DNA of 64,000 bases. Source: Paraconiothyrium sp. Pb-2020 (taxonomy: Eukaryota > Ascomycota > Dothideomycetes > Pleosporales > Didymosphaeriaceae). The notes below the pieces were generated by a model. It was not told where the DNA came from. It searched no databases and saw only the letters and a program-made list of their open reading frames with translations. Location of the stretch: assembly GCA_022419385.1 (NCBI GenBank), contig JAJUBI010000003.1, positions 4,340,001 to 4,404,000 of the forward strand, read 5' to 3'. Each line of letters opens with the position of its first letter. Position 1 is the first letter of the stretch. Below are positions 32,067 to 44,268 of the stretch, piece by piece. Both the position numbers and the translations under genes were made by a program.

Positions 32067-35000
32067 ATGAGTGCCTACATCCGGCAGTCGCCGAGAGACT
32101 CTGGCTCCGACAGTACTGACCAATTCCTAAATTTGATCGCGGATCCATTCCAAGCGGAGGTAACCTTCTCTATCTTCAATTGAAACTCCATCACTTACTA
32201 ACCATCAAAGGTCCAAACAAACTCCATCTACGCCGCCATCGTCTACGCCTTCGCCGTCTCCGGCGCCCTCTTCCTCCTCTTCTGCATCCTCCGCCCCCGC
32301 AACTCCCGCGTATACGCCCCGCGCGCCAAACACGCAGACGAGAAACATGCCCCACGCCCACTAGACCGGAAGCCCTTGGGCTGGATCGCAGCGATACGCG
32401 ATGTCAAGGAGCAAGAGCTGGTCGAAAAAATCGGCCTCGATGCCGTCGTCTTCCTGCGCTTTTTGCGGATGCTGCGGAACATCTTCCTCGTGCTGAGCAT
32501 ATTCGGCTGCGGGATCTTGATACCGGTGAACGTGGTGGGAGGGAGCGCATTCTACGAGCAATGGGACGACATCGCGACGTTGATGAAGTTCACGCCGCAG
32601 TATATCTTCGGGCCGAAGTTCTGGGCTTTCGTGATTTGCTCGTACTTGTTCCAGGGGACGGTGTGCGGGTTTCTGTGGTGGAATTATAGGGCTGTGTATA
32701 GGCTGAAGAGGGCGTATTTTGAAAGTGCGGACTATAAGTCGAGTCTGCATTCGAGGACGCTTTTGGTAAGATGGGAACTACTGTCGGATGGGACTGTTAC
32801 TGACGCTGCTTTAGCTTACCCATATTCCTGAGTCGTCGAGGACGGATGCTGGAATTGCTGAACTTGTGGAAATGGCTAAGCCGACCCAGACACTACCGAG
32901 GACTGCTATCGGTCGCAACGTCAAAGACCTTCCGAAGCTGATCGAAGCACATGATGAATCTGTCCGAGAATTAGAGGCTGTTCTCGCCAAATACCTAGGC
33001 AACCCGGAAAGACTACCCGAGAAGCGACCGATGTGCAAAACGCAGAAAGATGACAGGTCAACTTACGGCAAAAGAAAGGTCGATGCTATAGATTACCTAA
33101 CGGACCGTATTGCTAGGCTCGAAGTGCAGATCAAAGAGGTGCGCGAGAGCGTCGACAAGAGGAACGCCACACCGTATGGTTTTGCCAGCTATCCACATAT
33201 TGAAGACGCCCATTCAGTCGCTTATGCATCGCGAAAGAAGGGACCGGAAGGTTGCGATGTCTACTTAGCACCAAGGCCCCACGACCTTCTCTGGCAGAAC
33301 CTCCCTATGAGCAGGGCTACCCGACGAGCTCGCATGTTCTGGGACGGTCTCTGGATGGTTCTGTTCACTGCTGCTTATATCGTTCCTAACATCCTCACTT
33401 CAGTCTTCCTCTCGGATTTCTCTCATCTAGGACTAGTCTGGCCTTCGTTCCAGGCTAACCTGCAGGCTCATCCTACCGGTTGGGGTATCGCCCAGGGTAT
33501 TCTCGCTCCTGCTGTACAGACTTTGATTTACATGGGCATTCCGGTCCTGTTCCGCCGTCTGTACACTCACTCGGGAGACGTTTCGAAGACTTCTAGGGAA
33601 CGTCACGTTACAGCCCGGTTGTACGCTTTCTTCGTATTCAACAACCTTGTCGTGTTCTCGGTCTTCGGTTCAGCGTGGCGCTTCGTTGCTTCCGTCATCG
33701 CCGCACAGGACCAGGGAGTATGGGATGCCATTCGTTCAGCGCACGTTTTCTCGAAGGTCATGACCGGACTGTGCAACATGTCTACCTTCTGGCTGACCTG
33801 GCAAATGCAAAAGAATCTCTCTGCGGCCACCGACCTTGCGCAGGCATGGCCGCTGGTATGGAGCTATATCCAGCGCAAGCTCTTCACGCCTACACCTCGC
33901 CAGCTCATCGAACTCAGCGCGCCTCAACCCTTTATGTACGCCGAGTACTACAACAGCTATCTCCAAGTCGCCGTAGTCGGCCTCACATTCGGCACCCTAC
34001 AACCGATCATCCTCCCCATCACAGCCTTCTACCTAGGCATCGAGTGCTGGTTCAAGAAATACATGGTCCAATACGTGCTCATCACAAAGACCGAATCCGG
34101 CGGCCGTTTCTGGCGTCTCCTTGTCAACAGAATGCTCTTTAGCGTCGCCCTCGGCAACGCCGTCATCGCCCTCGTCGTCGGCGCCCAAGGCGTAGGCAGC
34201 ATAAACTCCGTCCGCAACGGCAACATGCTCTACGCCATGATCCCGCTCCCCCTCCTCCTCCTCGCCTTCAAATGGTACTGCAACCGCGCCTTCGACGACA
34301 AGCTAATCTACTACTCCACCAACCCCTTCTCCGACGCCGAAGACGCCGCCGCAGGCGACGCAAAGAAGACGAAACGCAACGACCGCGTCGCCGTCCGCTT
34401 CGGCCACCCAGCCCTGTATAAGAAATTGATTACACCCATGGTCCACGCAAAGTCGCAGCACCTCCTGAAGGAACTCTACACCCACCGCGCCAGCCTCGGC
34501 GACAGAAACATCTTCGAGGCGCCGCACCGCCGCTCCACAGACCGCGCTATGCCGACCAACACGCCCTACTTCTACAGCGACGTCTTCCTATCCGAAATGG
34601 ACGCCGCCGAACCCGGGAAAGCCGTGCCCGTCGCACAGGACCTCCCCGGCGTCGAACTCGTCGCGGAAGAAGACCTCGATTTCGAAAATTTCAAACGGAG
34701 GGCCGAGTTCAGGGAGGAATTCGGTGGCGAGGGGGAACTGTATGGGAGAGCGGAGGATGTGGTTAGTCGGCCGGGGACGCCGAGTACATTTGCGACTCTC
34801 AATAACTCTGGCTTTGGGACGCCGAGGAAGGTGGGGGAGGAGGCGTCGACGAGGGCGTCGAGTACGACGAAGAGAGGCAGCGACGAGCGCGAGCATGAGT
34901 ATGAGGAGGGTATGGCGTACGAGCCGGGGTACCAGCGTACGCCGCTGCGCGACCATTTCGAGGAGGTGGATGTTAGTATTCCGGCGACGCCGTTGGATGC

Positions 35001-35142
35001 GGAGGAGGTGCTGCAGGCGGGAAGGGCGGTGAGGCAGGATAGCCATGGGAGGTTGCTGCAGGATGAGGATGGGGGAGAGGATGAGTACTTTGCGAGGACG
35101 TTTGGGAACGAAGACACGAGTTATGATCGGTTTAGACGGTAG
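32067..35142 (+). CDS. CSC1/OSCA/TMEM63 family calcium-permeable channel (RSN1-like)
   Basis: Exons 32067-32159, 32211-32765 and 32815-35142 give 991 residues. The order matches the family: a first membrane span (about residues 34-57), two more spans around 120-205, a cytosolic domain with an RRM-like fold (about 215-385, containing DYLTDRIARLEVQIKEV), then a conserved pore-forming membrane core (about 385-695) starting FWDGLWMVLFTAAYIVPNIL and containing SAPQPFMYAEYYNSYLQVAV. The C-terminal 290 residues are acidic and disordered, with repeated Thr-Pro sites (RPGTPSTF, YQRTPLRDHF). Members are osmo- or mechanosensitive cation channels in plasma membrane or vesicles; in yeast the family includes Csc1, Rsn1 and Spo75. 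Intron 1 carries a textbook ACTAAC branch site. Confidence 0.93.
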
Positions 35143-35317
35143 GGATGGGAAGGATTTGGGCTGTAAAGATTGTGTATCATAGACGGCGTAAGAGCGAGGC
35201 ATTCGCATAGTGCAAAAGTGAGCGCATAAGATCGAGAACCATGTATTTATTCATATACCGATTACTGCATATTCACACCCAACTTTCGTGTGATGTGTAT
35301 GCTGCCATCTTTGCTCG

Positions 35318-37829
35318 CTAAGAATCCAGCGCAAAGCACCGCTCAGCATTATCCGCATTATTCCCCCACCAAGCCGGCATCTTGATCTGCTTCCCACTCC
35401 CAAAGAACAGAAAGATAAGCAGCATGTTAAAATTAAACGCCGCATCAAAAGCCGCGGGGACGATATAATTATACCGCTTCCAGATCTTGAAGTGGTGGCG
35501 GAAGATCCAGTACATGGCGACGAAGCCGCCGAGCCACGCGCTGAAGTACCCCGTCGACAAGTTGCCGTAGAAGACAGTGATGCCTGAGAAGAAGATCGTC
35601 GTGTTCCAGAGGTGGAACTTAAGCTTTGACTTGGGGAACGCGCGGTAGAGGGCATAGACGACGAGCGGAAGGGCCGCGCCGACGAGGAAGCCGTAGGGTA
35701 GGGCCTTGAGCTCGCTGGCGCCGAACATGCGCTTTGGGCCGATGACGGCGTATTGGACGCCTATGGTATTGGAACTTACCAGGCTCTGGCCTGTCCACTG
35801 ATGAGAGGGTCTGTCTTTGCGCCGGAGAGGTAGTCGAATTTTGTATTGAGGACCCAGCGGATTACACCGTAGTTGATTGGTATGCCGAGGATGCTTCCGA
35901 AAACCTGACTGAAGAAGACAGTGCGGGGTGGTATATGCATATAGTGCCCTATGCGTTGATCTTGGAGCATGTATTGTGCGCGGTACCACGCATCTCCTGC
36001 GATGGCCCCGTAGACTGAAGGCCCGCAAGGATGATGATGGCCGGCTCCGGCGGCGGTGTGGACCATGTAGCCGTATATGAGCTCGTTGAAGTCACCAATT
36101 GCAACTTGGTAGTTGGAGATGGCGTACAGGTACCCGAGAGGAACAACAACAATGAAGCCAGTCAGGACACCAACGATCACCGTCCACCAGGGAATGAAGA
36201 GCTGGCCAGAGCCTACGATCGCAATCAAGATGACAAATCCAGCGAGGAACAATGTCGTGAACCACCACCCAGGGACTTCTTTGTATGAACGCTGCAGGAT
36301 GTTCAGGCGATCGGTGTACTGGTGATGAATGTTGGGTTCCTCGGCACCAGAAGAAGCTTGCTGTTTCCTGGCTTCGCTACGAGCTTTCCTTGCAGCCATG
36401 TTCTTTCCAAATGTTGCAAGAATGGCAGGACCTCCAAAAGTAGCCAGCCAAACAAAGGCGGAAGGTAACTTGGCGTAGTTGAAGAACGTGGCCCACGCGA
36501 ACTGCAGTCCCATGTATGCCGGACCGTACTCCTCCCAAGCAGTCTCGTTCAGACTGAAGTCGCTGTTGACAATCTTGGCCGTTGGGTACTTCGTTCCACT
36601 GGCCAAAAGCAACGAGTTGGACATTAAGCCGTGCTTGTAGGAGCCTTATAGAGAGTCAATCGATCTGCAAGACAGAAGGCTGTGCCTATGATGCAGGAAC
36701 TCACCTAGATTGCCCCACTTAGCCGCTGGTAGCAAAATCCAACAATTGAAGACGAATGCAAGGAATAGCACGGTCTGTGTCCAGAACGGCGTAATCAAGA
36801 TCGAGGTGCCATTCCAATTGATGTTTGACCAATCGAGACTGAGGTTCAGGAAGCCCATGCCTCCAAGACCAGATCCAATGAAGTTGGCGACCGGGTTCTT
36901 TGGCGCTACCCAGCACAGAAAGGCAAGCGAGGAAGTCATTGGAAAGACGTATTCCGGCAGAAATTGCCAGAGTGTCATACCAACGAGGGCTATGAAGAAT
37001 ATATGCATTTGTCGTTTGGCCAGTGGACTGTTGCGATCCTGCTTGCGGAAGGTCTCGAACAGAGTCGTCTGCATGAGCGCCTGAGGCCACACATACTCAG
37101 GCTCCCACAACAACAGCGAACGAGCAATCGCAGCAATAGCGTAGCCAACCCAGACAATGGCGAGCATGAAGAAGATAGCCACGGCAGAATTGATTCGTGT
37201 GTCGTACCACAATTCACCCATGGAGATTGGCTTCGGAAGGGTCAGCACGTGGCTCTGAGCATCTCCCGACCAAGGGAACTTACCGTATACCCCCAGATTG
37301 TATGTGGCTCCCGATGCCGCAGTCAGAGTAACTAGAACGTGCTCCTTGATGCTCCATGGTGCTGGGTTCAGGTTGAAACCGTAGCCAAAAGGCAAGTTGA
37401 TTTGCCAGGCTGGCAAGACTTTTGCGAGACCATGACCGACATAGTGACAGGCGATCTGTACGAAAAAACACGGAGTATGGGGCTTGAGTTGTACGGTAAT
37501 GGCTCATCTGCGACAAGAAGGCGCCAGGCACGACGAACAAGATGCAGAGGACGAAGTAGCGGAAGGTGATGGTCGGGAGAGTGGGATCATCTTCCAAAGA
37601 GACGGTTTGGCGCACAATGAGTGGCAGCTGGGCGATCTCAGGTCATCGTGGGCTTCCTCTTCGACAATCGCAGTGTCGTCGACTGCATCGAGTGCAGAAG
37701 GTTTCTGGGCTTCCGAGGCGCCAACGTTGACACCCTTGTAGTCGGCTGCTGTCCGGGATGGCTTGTGGCTGGGCTAAGCTCAGCACTTGCGGTCTTGGCC
37801 GCCGCCTTCTCAGCGTTAAGGTCGGTCAT
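35318..37829 (-). pseudogene. Oligopeptide transporter (OPT family), multiple frameshifts
   Basis: Proton-coupled oligopeptide transporter of the fungal OPT family. Most of the protein is clear: the N-terminal region with EIAQLPLIVRQTVSLEDDPT, LPTITFRYFVLCILFVVPGA, PLAKRQMHIFFIALVGMTLW, GIGS-type membrane helices, GAIAGDAWYRAQYMLQDQRI, and a C-terminal FFGSGKQIKMPAWWGN. Frame changes are needed at about 37760 (CC where CCC is expected), 37636, 37465 (six Ts where five are expected) and 35805. Introns appear near 37287-37230 and 36705-36645. The stop TAG is at 35320-35318. Membrane-core exons 36624-35830 and 37220-36706 are intact. Without corrections no transporter could be made, but all changes are single-base homopolymer differences. 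Confidence 0.8.
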
Positions 37830-38741
37830 CTTGGCTGGCTTATCGGTGTTGCATCTTGCTCGACCTCACGACCCTTAAACACCAGATTTCCAAACTTTGG
37901 CTCAATTGCGCGCATTCGAGCTTGCATGGTGTTATCTCGACAGCTAGCCCGCACGGGCAGCCCGTTACGTGTTCGCCACCCAACGGCAGCGGCGAGTCTC
38001 TGCCGAAGCCTTGCTCTTTCCCCACTGGGAGCCGCTAGTTCAACGTTTAATGAAAACTTGCAATTCTCTGCAACGCCATGTTGCACCTGGAAATCGCGCG
38101 AGGTAGCACTCGTACAAAAGCAGTCGGACGAAGGAACATATCCCTGAGAGAGCCTCGTGCCGGAGGTGAAGCGCGTCCCACGTGATGTGATATAGCGTAG
38201 AGCCTAGACAACATGGGTGCACTGTCTGTCGTCAACACCACGCCGCAAGGACCACGCAGTTCGCACCGGTCGGTAAAAACCTATGGTATCGACGTACAGC
38301 TTACCTAGCGATGAAGCCAATACTGGAATCGAGCATCGCCATATCAAAAATGACTACCTGATGCTATAGCTCTGGCGCGCTCAAACCTCGTTTCTAACAG
38401 CGCGATGCTTGAAACTACCCTCTTTTGACATCAGTGAGAGATGACTGCTCAACTTCATAGATATGATTACATGAGAACAACGCTGCACAGGTGCATCTCC
38501 TGCCAGACAAGTTGGAGTTGCTGTTACACAACCCCGCGTGGGGATCCGAATCGATTGGCCGGAGGCTGCACAAGATATTCTATCGGCCGATAGAATATTG
38601 TCTCAAACCATCCAAAAGCACAACCATCGCGGCCAAATATCATCGGAGGAGCGTAACCATATAACTTCCTTGTTCTCTCACTGCGATTCATTCGTCTTCT
38701 TTTCCTCTCACTAATCCCCACTACCTCACCCACACCAAACC
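37830..38741. promoter_or_regulatory. Divergent promoter region between OPT and MDR genes
   Basis: 912 bp, with start codons of two damaged genes facing outwards. Frames on either strand show no domain. It contains the 24-bp palindrome at 38575-38598. Confidence 0.4.
38575..38598. promoter_or_regulatory. 24-bp perfect palindrome centred on CGGCCG
   Basis: The half-site ATATTCTATCGG is followed at once by its exact reverse complement. The centre CGG/CCG is the kind of inverted triplet bound by Zn2Cys6 dimers. It lies 144 bp upstream of the MDR-type ATG at 38742. Operator function is inferred. Confidence 0.45.
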
Positions 38742-39869
38742 ATGGCGACCAAAACAGCAACCACCCGCCTCCCTTCCACTAAAAACCTCCCATCAACAAT
38801 GCACGCCTGGCAATGGACCACCTGCAAAACAACCCTCGAATCAGCCCTCACCCTCAACCCCACCGCTCCCCTCCCCTCCCGCCCCCTCCGCCCGGGAAGT
38901 CCCTAATCCGCGTCCACGCCGCCTCCGTCAACCCCATTGACTACAAGCTCCCCGAACTGCCCATAGTCGGCCGGCTCGCTCGCCATTCCCAAACCCGCGA
39001 CCCCAGGCCTCGACTTCGCCGGCGTGGTCGCCGAACCCGGGCCCAAGTCAGCGCTCAAAGTCGGCCAGCGTGTCTTTGGAAAACTTGAGCCTAAACAGCA
39101 GTATGGGACGCTGGGTGAGTATGTCATAGGCTCGGCTGCTGGGACTGTGCCGTTGCCTGATGGCGTGTCGTTCGAGCAGGGTGCGACGCTGGGTATTTGC
39201 GGGGTGGTCACGTATCAGGGTCTGGTCAAGAACGTGAAGAGGGGGGATAGGGTGCTGGTGAATGGTGGGAGTGGGGGGACGGGGACGTTTTGCGGTGCAG
39301 ATTGCGAAGGCGTTGGGGTGTGAGGTTGTTACGACGGTGTTCTGGTGAGTTGCGTTTCCAGTCCCAGATCTAGGGATCGAGAGGGGCGCTGCTGATCGGT
39401 GTGTAGGCGCGAACGTGCAGCTGTGCAAGGACCTGGGCGGCGGACGAGGTCATTGATTACCGCACGCAGAGCGTGGTAAGCGCCCTGGAGAAGGGTGAAA
39501 AGAAGCTTGATTTCGTGCTCGACAACGTTGGTGAGCCGAAGGCATTGTACTGGAAAGCACCTAGTTTACGGAGCCCGGTGCGAGGTACGTACAGATTGGA
39601 TCACAGGTCAGCCTGGGGTTCGTTTTCGACCTTGCATGTAGGCTTGCTTTGCCTACATGGCTCGGAGGTGGAAAAACGCCCTTCTCTTTCGCCTCGGCTT
39701 CAACGAATTTCAACGACTATCAGGGTTTGGCAGACTTAGTGTGAAGGGACAGGTCAAGCCGGTGATTGATGAGATCTACACATTCGAGAATGCGCCCAGG
39801 CATACGAGAAGCTGAGGACAGGGCGAACAAGGGGCAAAGATCGTGGTCAGAGTTGCAAACGAGTCTTGA
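38742..39869 (+). pseudogene. MDR-family (quinone oxidoreductase-like) oxidoreductase, many frameshifts
   Basis: Zinc-independent medium-chain dehydrogenase/reductase of the quinone-reductase or RTN4IP1 type. Pieces seen in order: MHAWQWTTCKTTLESAL, GKSLIRVHAASVNPIDYKLP, AGVVAEPGPKSALKVGQRVF, GATLGICGVVTYQGLVKNVK, the nucleotide-binding VNGGSGGTGTF, VQIAKALGCEVVTT, ADEVIDYRTQSVVSALEKGE, LDFVLDNVGE, and a tail ending KIVVRVANES. At least five single-base shifts are needed (near 38880, 38980, 39287, 39440 and 39800). The order and the NADPH-binding motif make identity secure; a functional product from this sequence is not possible. A second ATG at 38799 is in the same frame. Confidence 0.8.
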
Positions 39870-40590
39870 AAGAGATGAGTAACCGGGTTCACGAAGTAAT
39901 GAGAGATTCTGTCGTATTACGTACGTACATATCAAACTAATTCGGAAACATTGCTTTTAGTGAGCGCGGATTTAAGGAGATCCAACCCGTTCTACTTGCT
40001 ACGAGCGAGCACCTCGATCAACGCTTTATCCATAAGCCCTACACATTAATATGTGAAACCACAGCATCTAACATTAGCTATCGGGTACGATATAGACCCC
40101 AGTGAGCATGCTATGTTGAACTGTACGAAGCTCACGATCAAGTTTCCCAGATTCGGATCTGCGCAAGTGAGGATCGTATTCCTAGTCTCTCGTTATGCAG
40201 AACGATTTGATTCCCTCACTAGGAAGGGCAAACCTGTCTCAAATAGGTAAACCGTCGAATCTATCAGTATGAGAGACCCACTTTTCGAATGTCATTCCTG
40301 TATCACAACTCCAGCTTCCGTATCTACACCCATCGATCACATTGCTTGCCGCACATGATTGTAGAAATACTGTGAAGAGTCTGTCTCTTTTGCGCTTACA
40401 GCACAGAGGATCCGCATGTACATATGTGACCTCGTGAATTTTTTCCTACATCTGGACTGACTACCCGGCCCGTACACGGTGAATCTAGTCGTCTTCTAAA
40501 CAACGAAATGCAAATGTGGTATCATCAACGCCGTCTCCCGCACAGTCCGCCATACAAAGTTCGAGATATCACAATGAGTCTATGTTTCTT
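39870..40590. other. Convergent intergenic region, no supported gene
   Basis: 720 bp between the 3' ends of the MDR and EF-hand genes. A 65-codon plus frame at 40053-40250 has no recognisable feature. Nothing else seen. Confidence 0.5.
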
Positions 40591-43500
40591 TTAGAAGCTC
40601 ACCCATTCTATCCAGCTCTCAAGAACCTCATCTTTCCCTCCCTCGTTGCACGCACAAATTCGTCGAAATTGACCTTCCCACTGCCCTTCCTTTCACCATC
40701 GCGTCGGTCCACGCTCTCTAGCCTAGTCAAAGCCACAAGTCGCAAGTGCATGTTCGCATTATCGTCGTTGGCGGCCGCGAGTATGGCTGGTGAAACGTAC
40801 CGTCCTGCTGTGGGGCACAGGGGTCGAAAGCTGGGTGTTGACTCAAGAGGCGTGTTTCATCGGCAATTGTACCGTTTTTCGAAAGAGAGGATATGCATGA
40901 TTGGGTGAGGAAGAGGCTCTGGAAGTGGAATTGGGCGGGAGAGGGTAATGCCGTACTCGTCGAGGGCGTAGGGCGCAGTGCCACTTCTGTGGCAGGCTGT
41001 TCATCTGACAGGTTGGTCCTTGTCTTAGGTTGAGGGACAACGAAGAGTGGGACTGTAGGAGGAATCAACGTAAAGCTCGAATTGCAAGAAGAGATTCGGC
41101 CTTGCATGGGGAGAGGAATAGGTTGTAAAGGTAAAGTGACTTACCGAACGGATGGTCAAGCGACGCAAGCATATCGTCTACCGTGGTATCGGGCAGCGTC
41201 CTTAACCGTTCGTGCCATGTCGCTCACGAATTTGGACGAAATTGCGGAAAGGTCTGGTCTCGTTCAATCGTCGCGGGCACACTCTTGCGATGCTCGATTA
41301 TAGGCGACGCAGGTTTCGAAACTGACATCCAACCTTGTCTGATGGCCAGCTCCTCAATAGTCTCCTTGAGCTCGTGTTCCAACTGGGCTCTGTACAACAT
41401 CGCGAGCCACAGCCTGGACTCTTTGGCTGCCGCTCCTGGGCCAAAGGTACTGTAAGTGACATTATATTGCTCTCCGCGGCCTTGAACATGTCACCGACCA
41501 TAGCTGCAGCTTCTGCTTGTTTGAGAGGAGCATTGGGTGCGAACAAGCTGAAGTCTTGTTGACAAAAAGCCTTCAGGACACATTGGCGTACGTAAAGGGC
41601 CCCACACTAACGATCCGCTTGAGCAAGTCCCCGTCGCTGTTAAACCTCTCCAGCACCGCATCGATTTCGGTTACAAAGCGCCGTCGCTCATCTCTGCATG
41701 CGTATGCGTCCATTGCGGCGTCTTCTCCTTCTTTGAACAGAGATCGAGGAGTTCGTTGAAAGCCTGCTGGGTAATCTGGTAGAGCACTTCTTTGCCGAGA
41801 TCTTTCTCTGGCTCGGGTATCTCATAGCCACCCAACGTTCGCCTACCGGTCGCGAGGAGGTTGAGGCATTGGAGCGCGTTTCCACGTCCATCCCACGTCA
41901 TCCTGAAAGCGAACCTTAGAAGAGGATCGAGACCATCTCGGACGTTCTGATTCCGGAGTTGGAGGTTCATTCTCTACAATCTCTACCGCATCCTCATCGT
42001 GGAATCCTTTAGGCTGATGATCAGATGAAGGTGTGGATGGACTGTCAGTAGCCCCTTGCGGTCGGGTGAAACCTTCCTCTTCGTCGGTATAAAATTGTCT
42101 TCGGGCCCATCTGTCTCGAAGGGCATCATTTACCACCTTTTGTGAGTCCTCGAGCCCGTCCTCACCGTTTAGGCGAGGGTTCGTGCTTGCAATGACAGTT
42201 TCGCGATCCAATGTGTCCGGCCGGTTCTCAATTATGGGTGCAGTATCGACCTCATCATCCGATGGCTTTCTCCCCAGAAGCCAGTTAGGCTCTCCTGGCT
42301 CGATAGCGCCCTGTGTGAACGCGGATCCCAAAGGTTGGGCAGATTGTATGACTTCGAGAGCGCCACGAACAGACATCTCTTCAGCAGACTCTGCGAGGTA
42401 TTTCCTTGTCGCTTCTCTCTCGATCGCATAATGAGCTCTAAACACTCGTAAAACGTCTTTTCTCGATATGAACCCATCGCCATCAATATCGTATCCATTG
42501 AAGACTATTCTTAGCTTGACGTGCACGTCGGTCGCATGCAACCCATCAATTCCTTTGACGAACTCCTCGAAGCCGATCAAGGTATTGTGATCCGTATCAA
42601 AGTACGAGAACACACGATCGTAGATGAGGTTTGGTGCCGACTTGAAGGTCGAATAACGCGGTATGAAGGCGTGATTGAAAGCGCGTCGGTCGAGTGCCCA
42701 GCCAAGACCGTTGGGGTCTGCCGTCCACGTAGTCGTGGCAAGACATGTGAATTGATCCCACAGCGCTTCGATCTCCTCTGCCTCCATCCGAGTGTCGATG
42801 ACTAGGCGTCTCTTCAGCTTCGCATCAATCGATGGGCTCATCATGTGCGGTCGTCCTGGATAGAGGGGCTCTTGCTTGGTAATGCTGAGATTTGGTGCTG
42901 GTACCCTAATCTTGTAGAATATGTGCGTCTTGGCGTGGGAATTCGTCGCTTCGCAATCAGAACACAGATCGAAATCGGCACAATTCGCGCAATGCCACCT
43001 GATGCCACGGATAGGCTTACTATCACAACCATTACAGGTAATGCCACGGTGAATGACGCCCTCATGCCGGGCACGATCCTCCGCTATATGATACAAGGTC
43101 CGTTGAAGCGTCTGGCCTTCAGCATCGCCTACAATGTCCTCTTCCCAATCACCAACCTCGGTAGGCGGTATAGTCTCGAGATCGTTCACGGGTTGTCCTT
43201 GAGCGTCGAGGATTGAGGTTCTGTTGCGAAGTCTTTGAAATGCGTGGTCCATTCCCTGCCCTGTGAAGATGTCAGCATATAGCTAAGGTCATGCTTTGAT
43301 TGCTTCCCAACATTGTCTCGTCTCAGGATAGCATTGACTTACAGTTCGACTGCTCGTTCGTTATGCTCACGATGACTTCAAGCTCCGCAGTCGGAAGCTC
43401 TGCGAGCGGACGTCCTTGGGCCAGCGCGTCAAGAAAGCGATCCACATAATAGTCGTAGGCCTCTTCGATGCGCGCCTCAATGAGCTCATCGGTGGCATTT

Positions 43501-43832
43501 GGATCGAGCTGGCGTCCAAGCGCTAGCAGAGCATCGTGATCCATATTATTCCCCGGGCCCGGTCTGATGATCTGACCAAAGAAGTCGAACTCGCCCAGGG
43601 CAGTAGTCTCAGCCAGGAGTTGTTCGACGACACGAGACGAATGGTGCGATGGCGCAGGATTGCGAGGACGAGTGCGGTTGTTCGGCCTGCGGATCGCATT
43701 GCTTCGATGGAGGCCCTCGGATGTGGTGCCGCTGAAGCTGGTGTACAGAAGCCATGTTGCATATGCGGCCGCCGCGCCAGTAAGTACGAGGACTGCGGGT
43801 CGATATCGAGAGACGGATGAGGGCGTCGGCAT
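40591..43832 (-). CDS. EF-hand and ZZ zinc-finger membrane protein; C-terminal half frameshifted
   Basis: Exon 1 (43832-43343) and exon 2 from 43260 are intact to about 41900 and give some 610 residues. A membrane anchor lies at residues 12-32 (AVLVLTGAAAAYATWLLYTS). A ZZ zinc finger is at about 238-285 (CNGC, WHCANCADFDLCSDC, two His). Two EF-hands follow near 355-415: DTDHNTLIGFEEF and DIDGDGFISRKDV, both with good calcium loops. From about 41900 on, homologous-looking segments continue in changing frames: EIPEPEKDLGKEVLYQITQQ, FVTEIDAVLERF, LEHELKETIEELAIRQGWMS, and a final ERKGSGKVNFDEFVRATREG then ESWIEWVSF with a stop at 40591. At least five single-base shifts are required. Read literally the protein ends near 41843, losing the last part. 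Likely a calcium-responsive organelle-membrane protein. Confidence 0.8.
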
Positions 43833-44268
43833 GACAAGCCGCTGACCCTCTATCGCCTATTCCGTTCCAGCAGAGCGTACGAAAGAGTCGGGCGGAGCTA
43901 TTGCACGGTGATCGGCAGGTATAATACAGGTAGTGTAAAGCCGTGGAGAGTGAGGCCTAGAGCTGTTCGCGCACAGCGACAGGACGTGACGACGCTGGCG
44001 GTTGGCGTGTTCAAGCAGAGCAAGGAGCTCGTAATAGGACGCCTACTTTATAGGCATCGTCATCGCCAGCGGGGAGAGCAGGCGCGAACGAGTTGCTGTT
44101 GTTTGTGAATATACTGTCGTGGCTTCCCTGAAGGTTGCAGCCTCGGCCACTACTTAGTCAGCGAAATCAACGTGTGTCGTCACCCTCTTCTTCCCCAAAG
44201 CAGACGGCGCATTCATTGCAGTCTCAAAGATCTTCAGCTAATTTCAGGATCGTACACCTCTGATTAGC
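43833..44268. other. Divergent intergenic region, EF-hand/ZZ and PfkB genes
   Basis: 436 bp with both promoters. A 66-codon frame at 43908-44108 has no domain. Nothing else seen. Confidence 0.5.

Noticed and set aside
35776..35830. Tiny GTAAGT..CATAG intron to explain the frame change in the OPT gene
   Set aside because: It would be about 20 nt, too short to splice; continuing in the other frame gives the expected QWTGQSLVSSN sequence instead.
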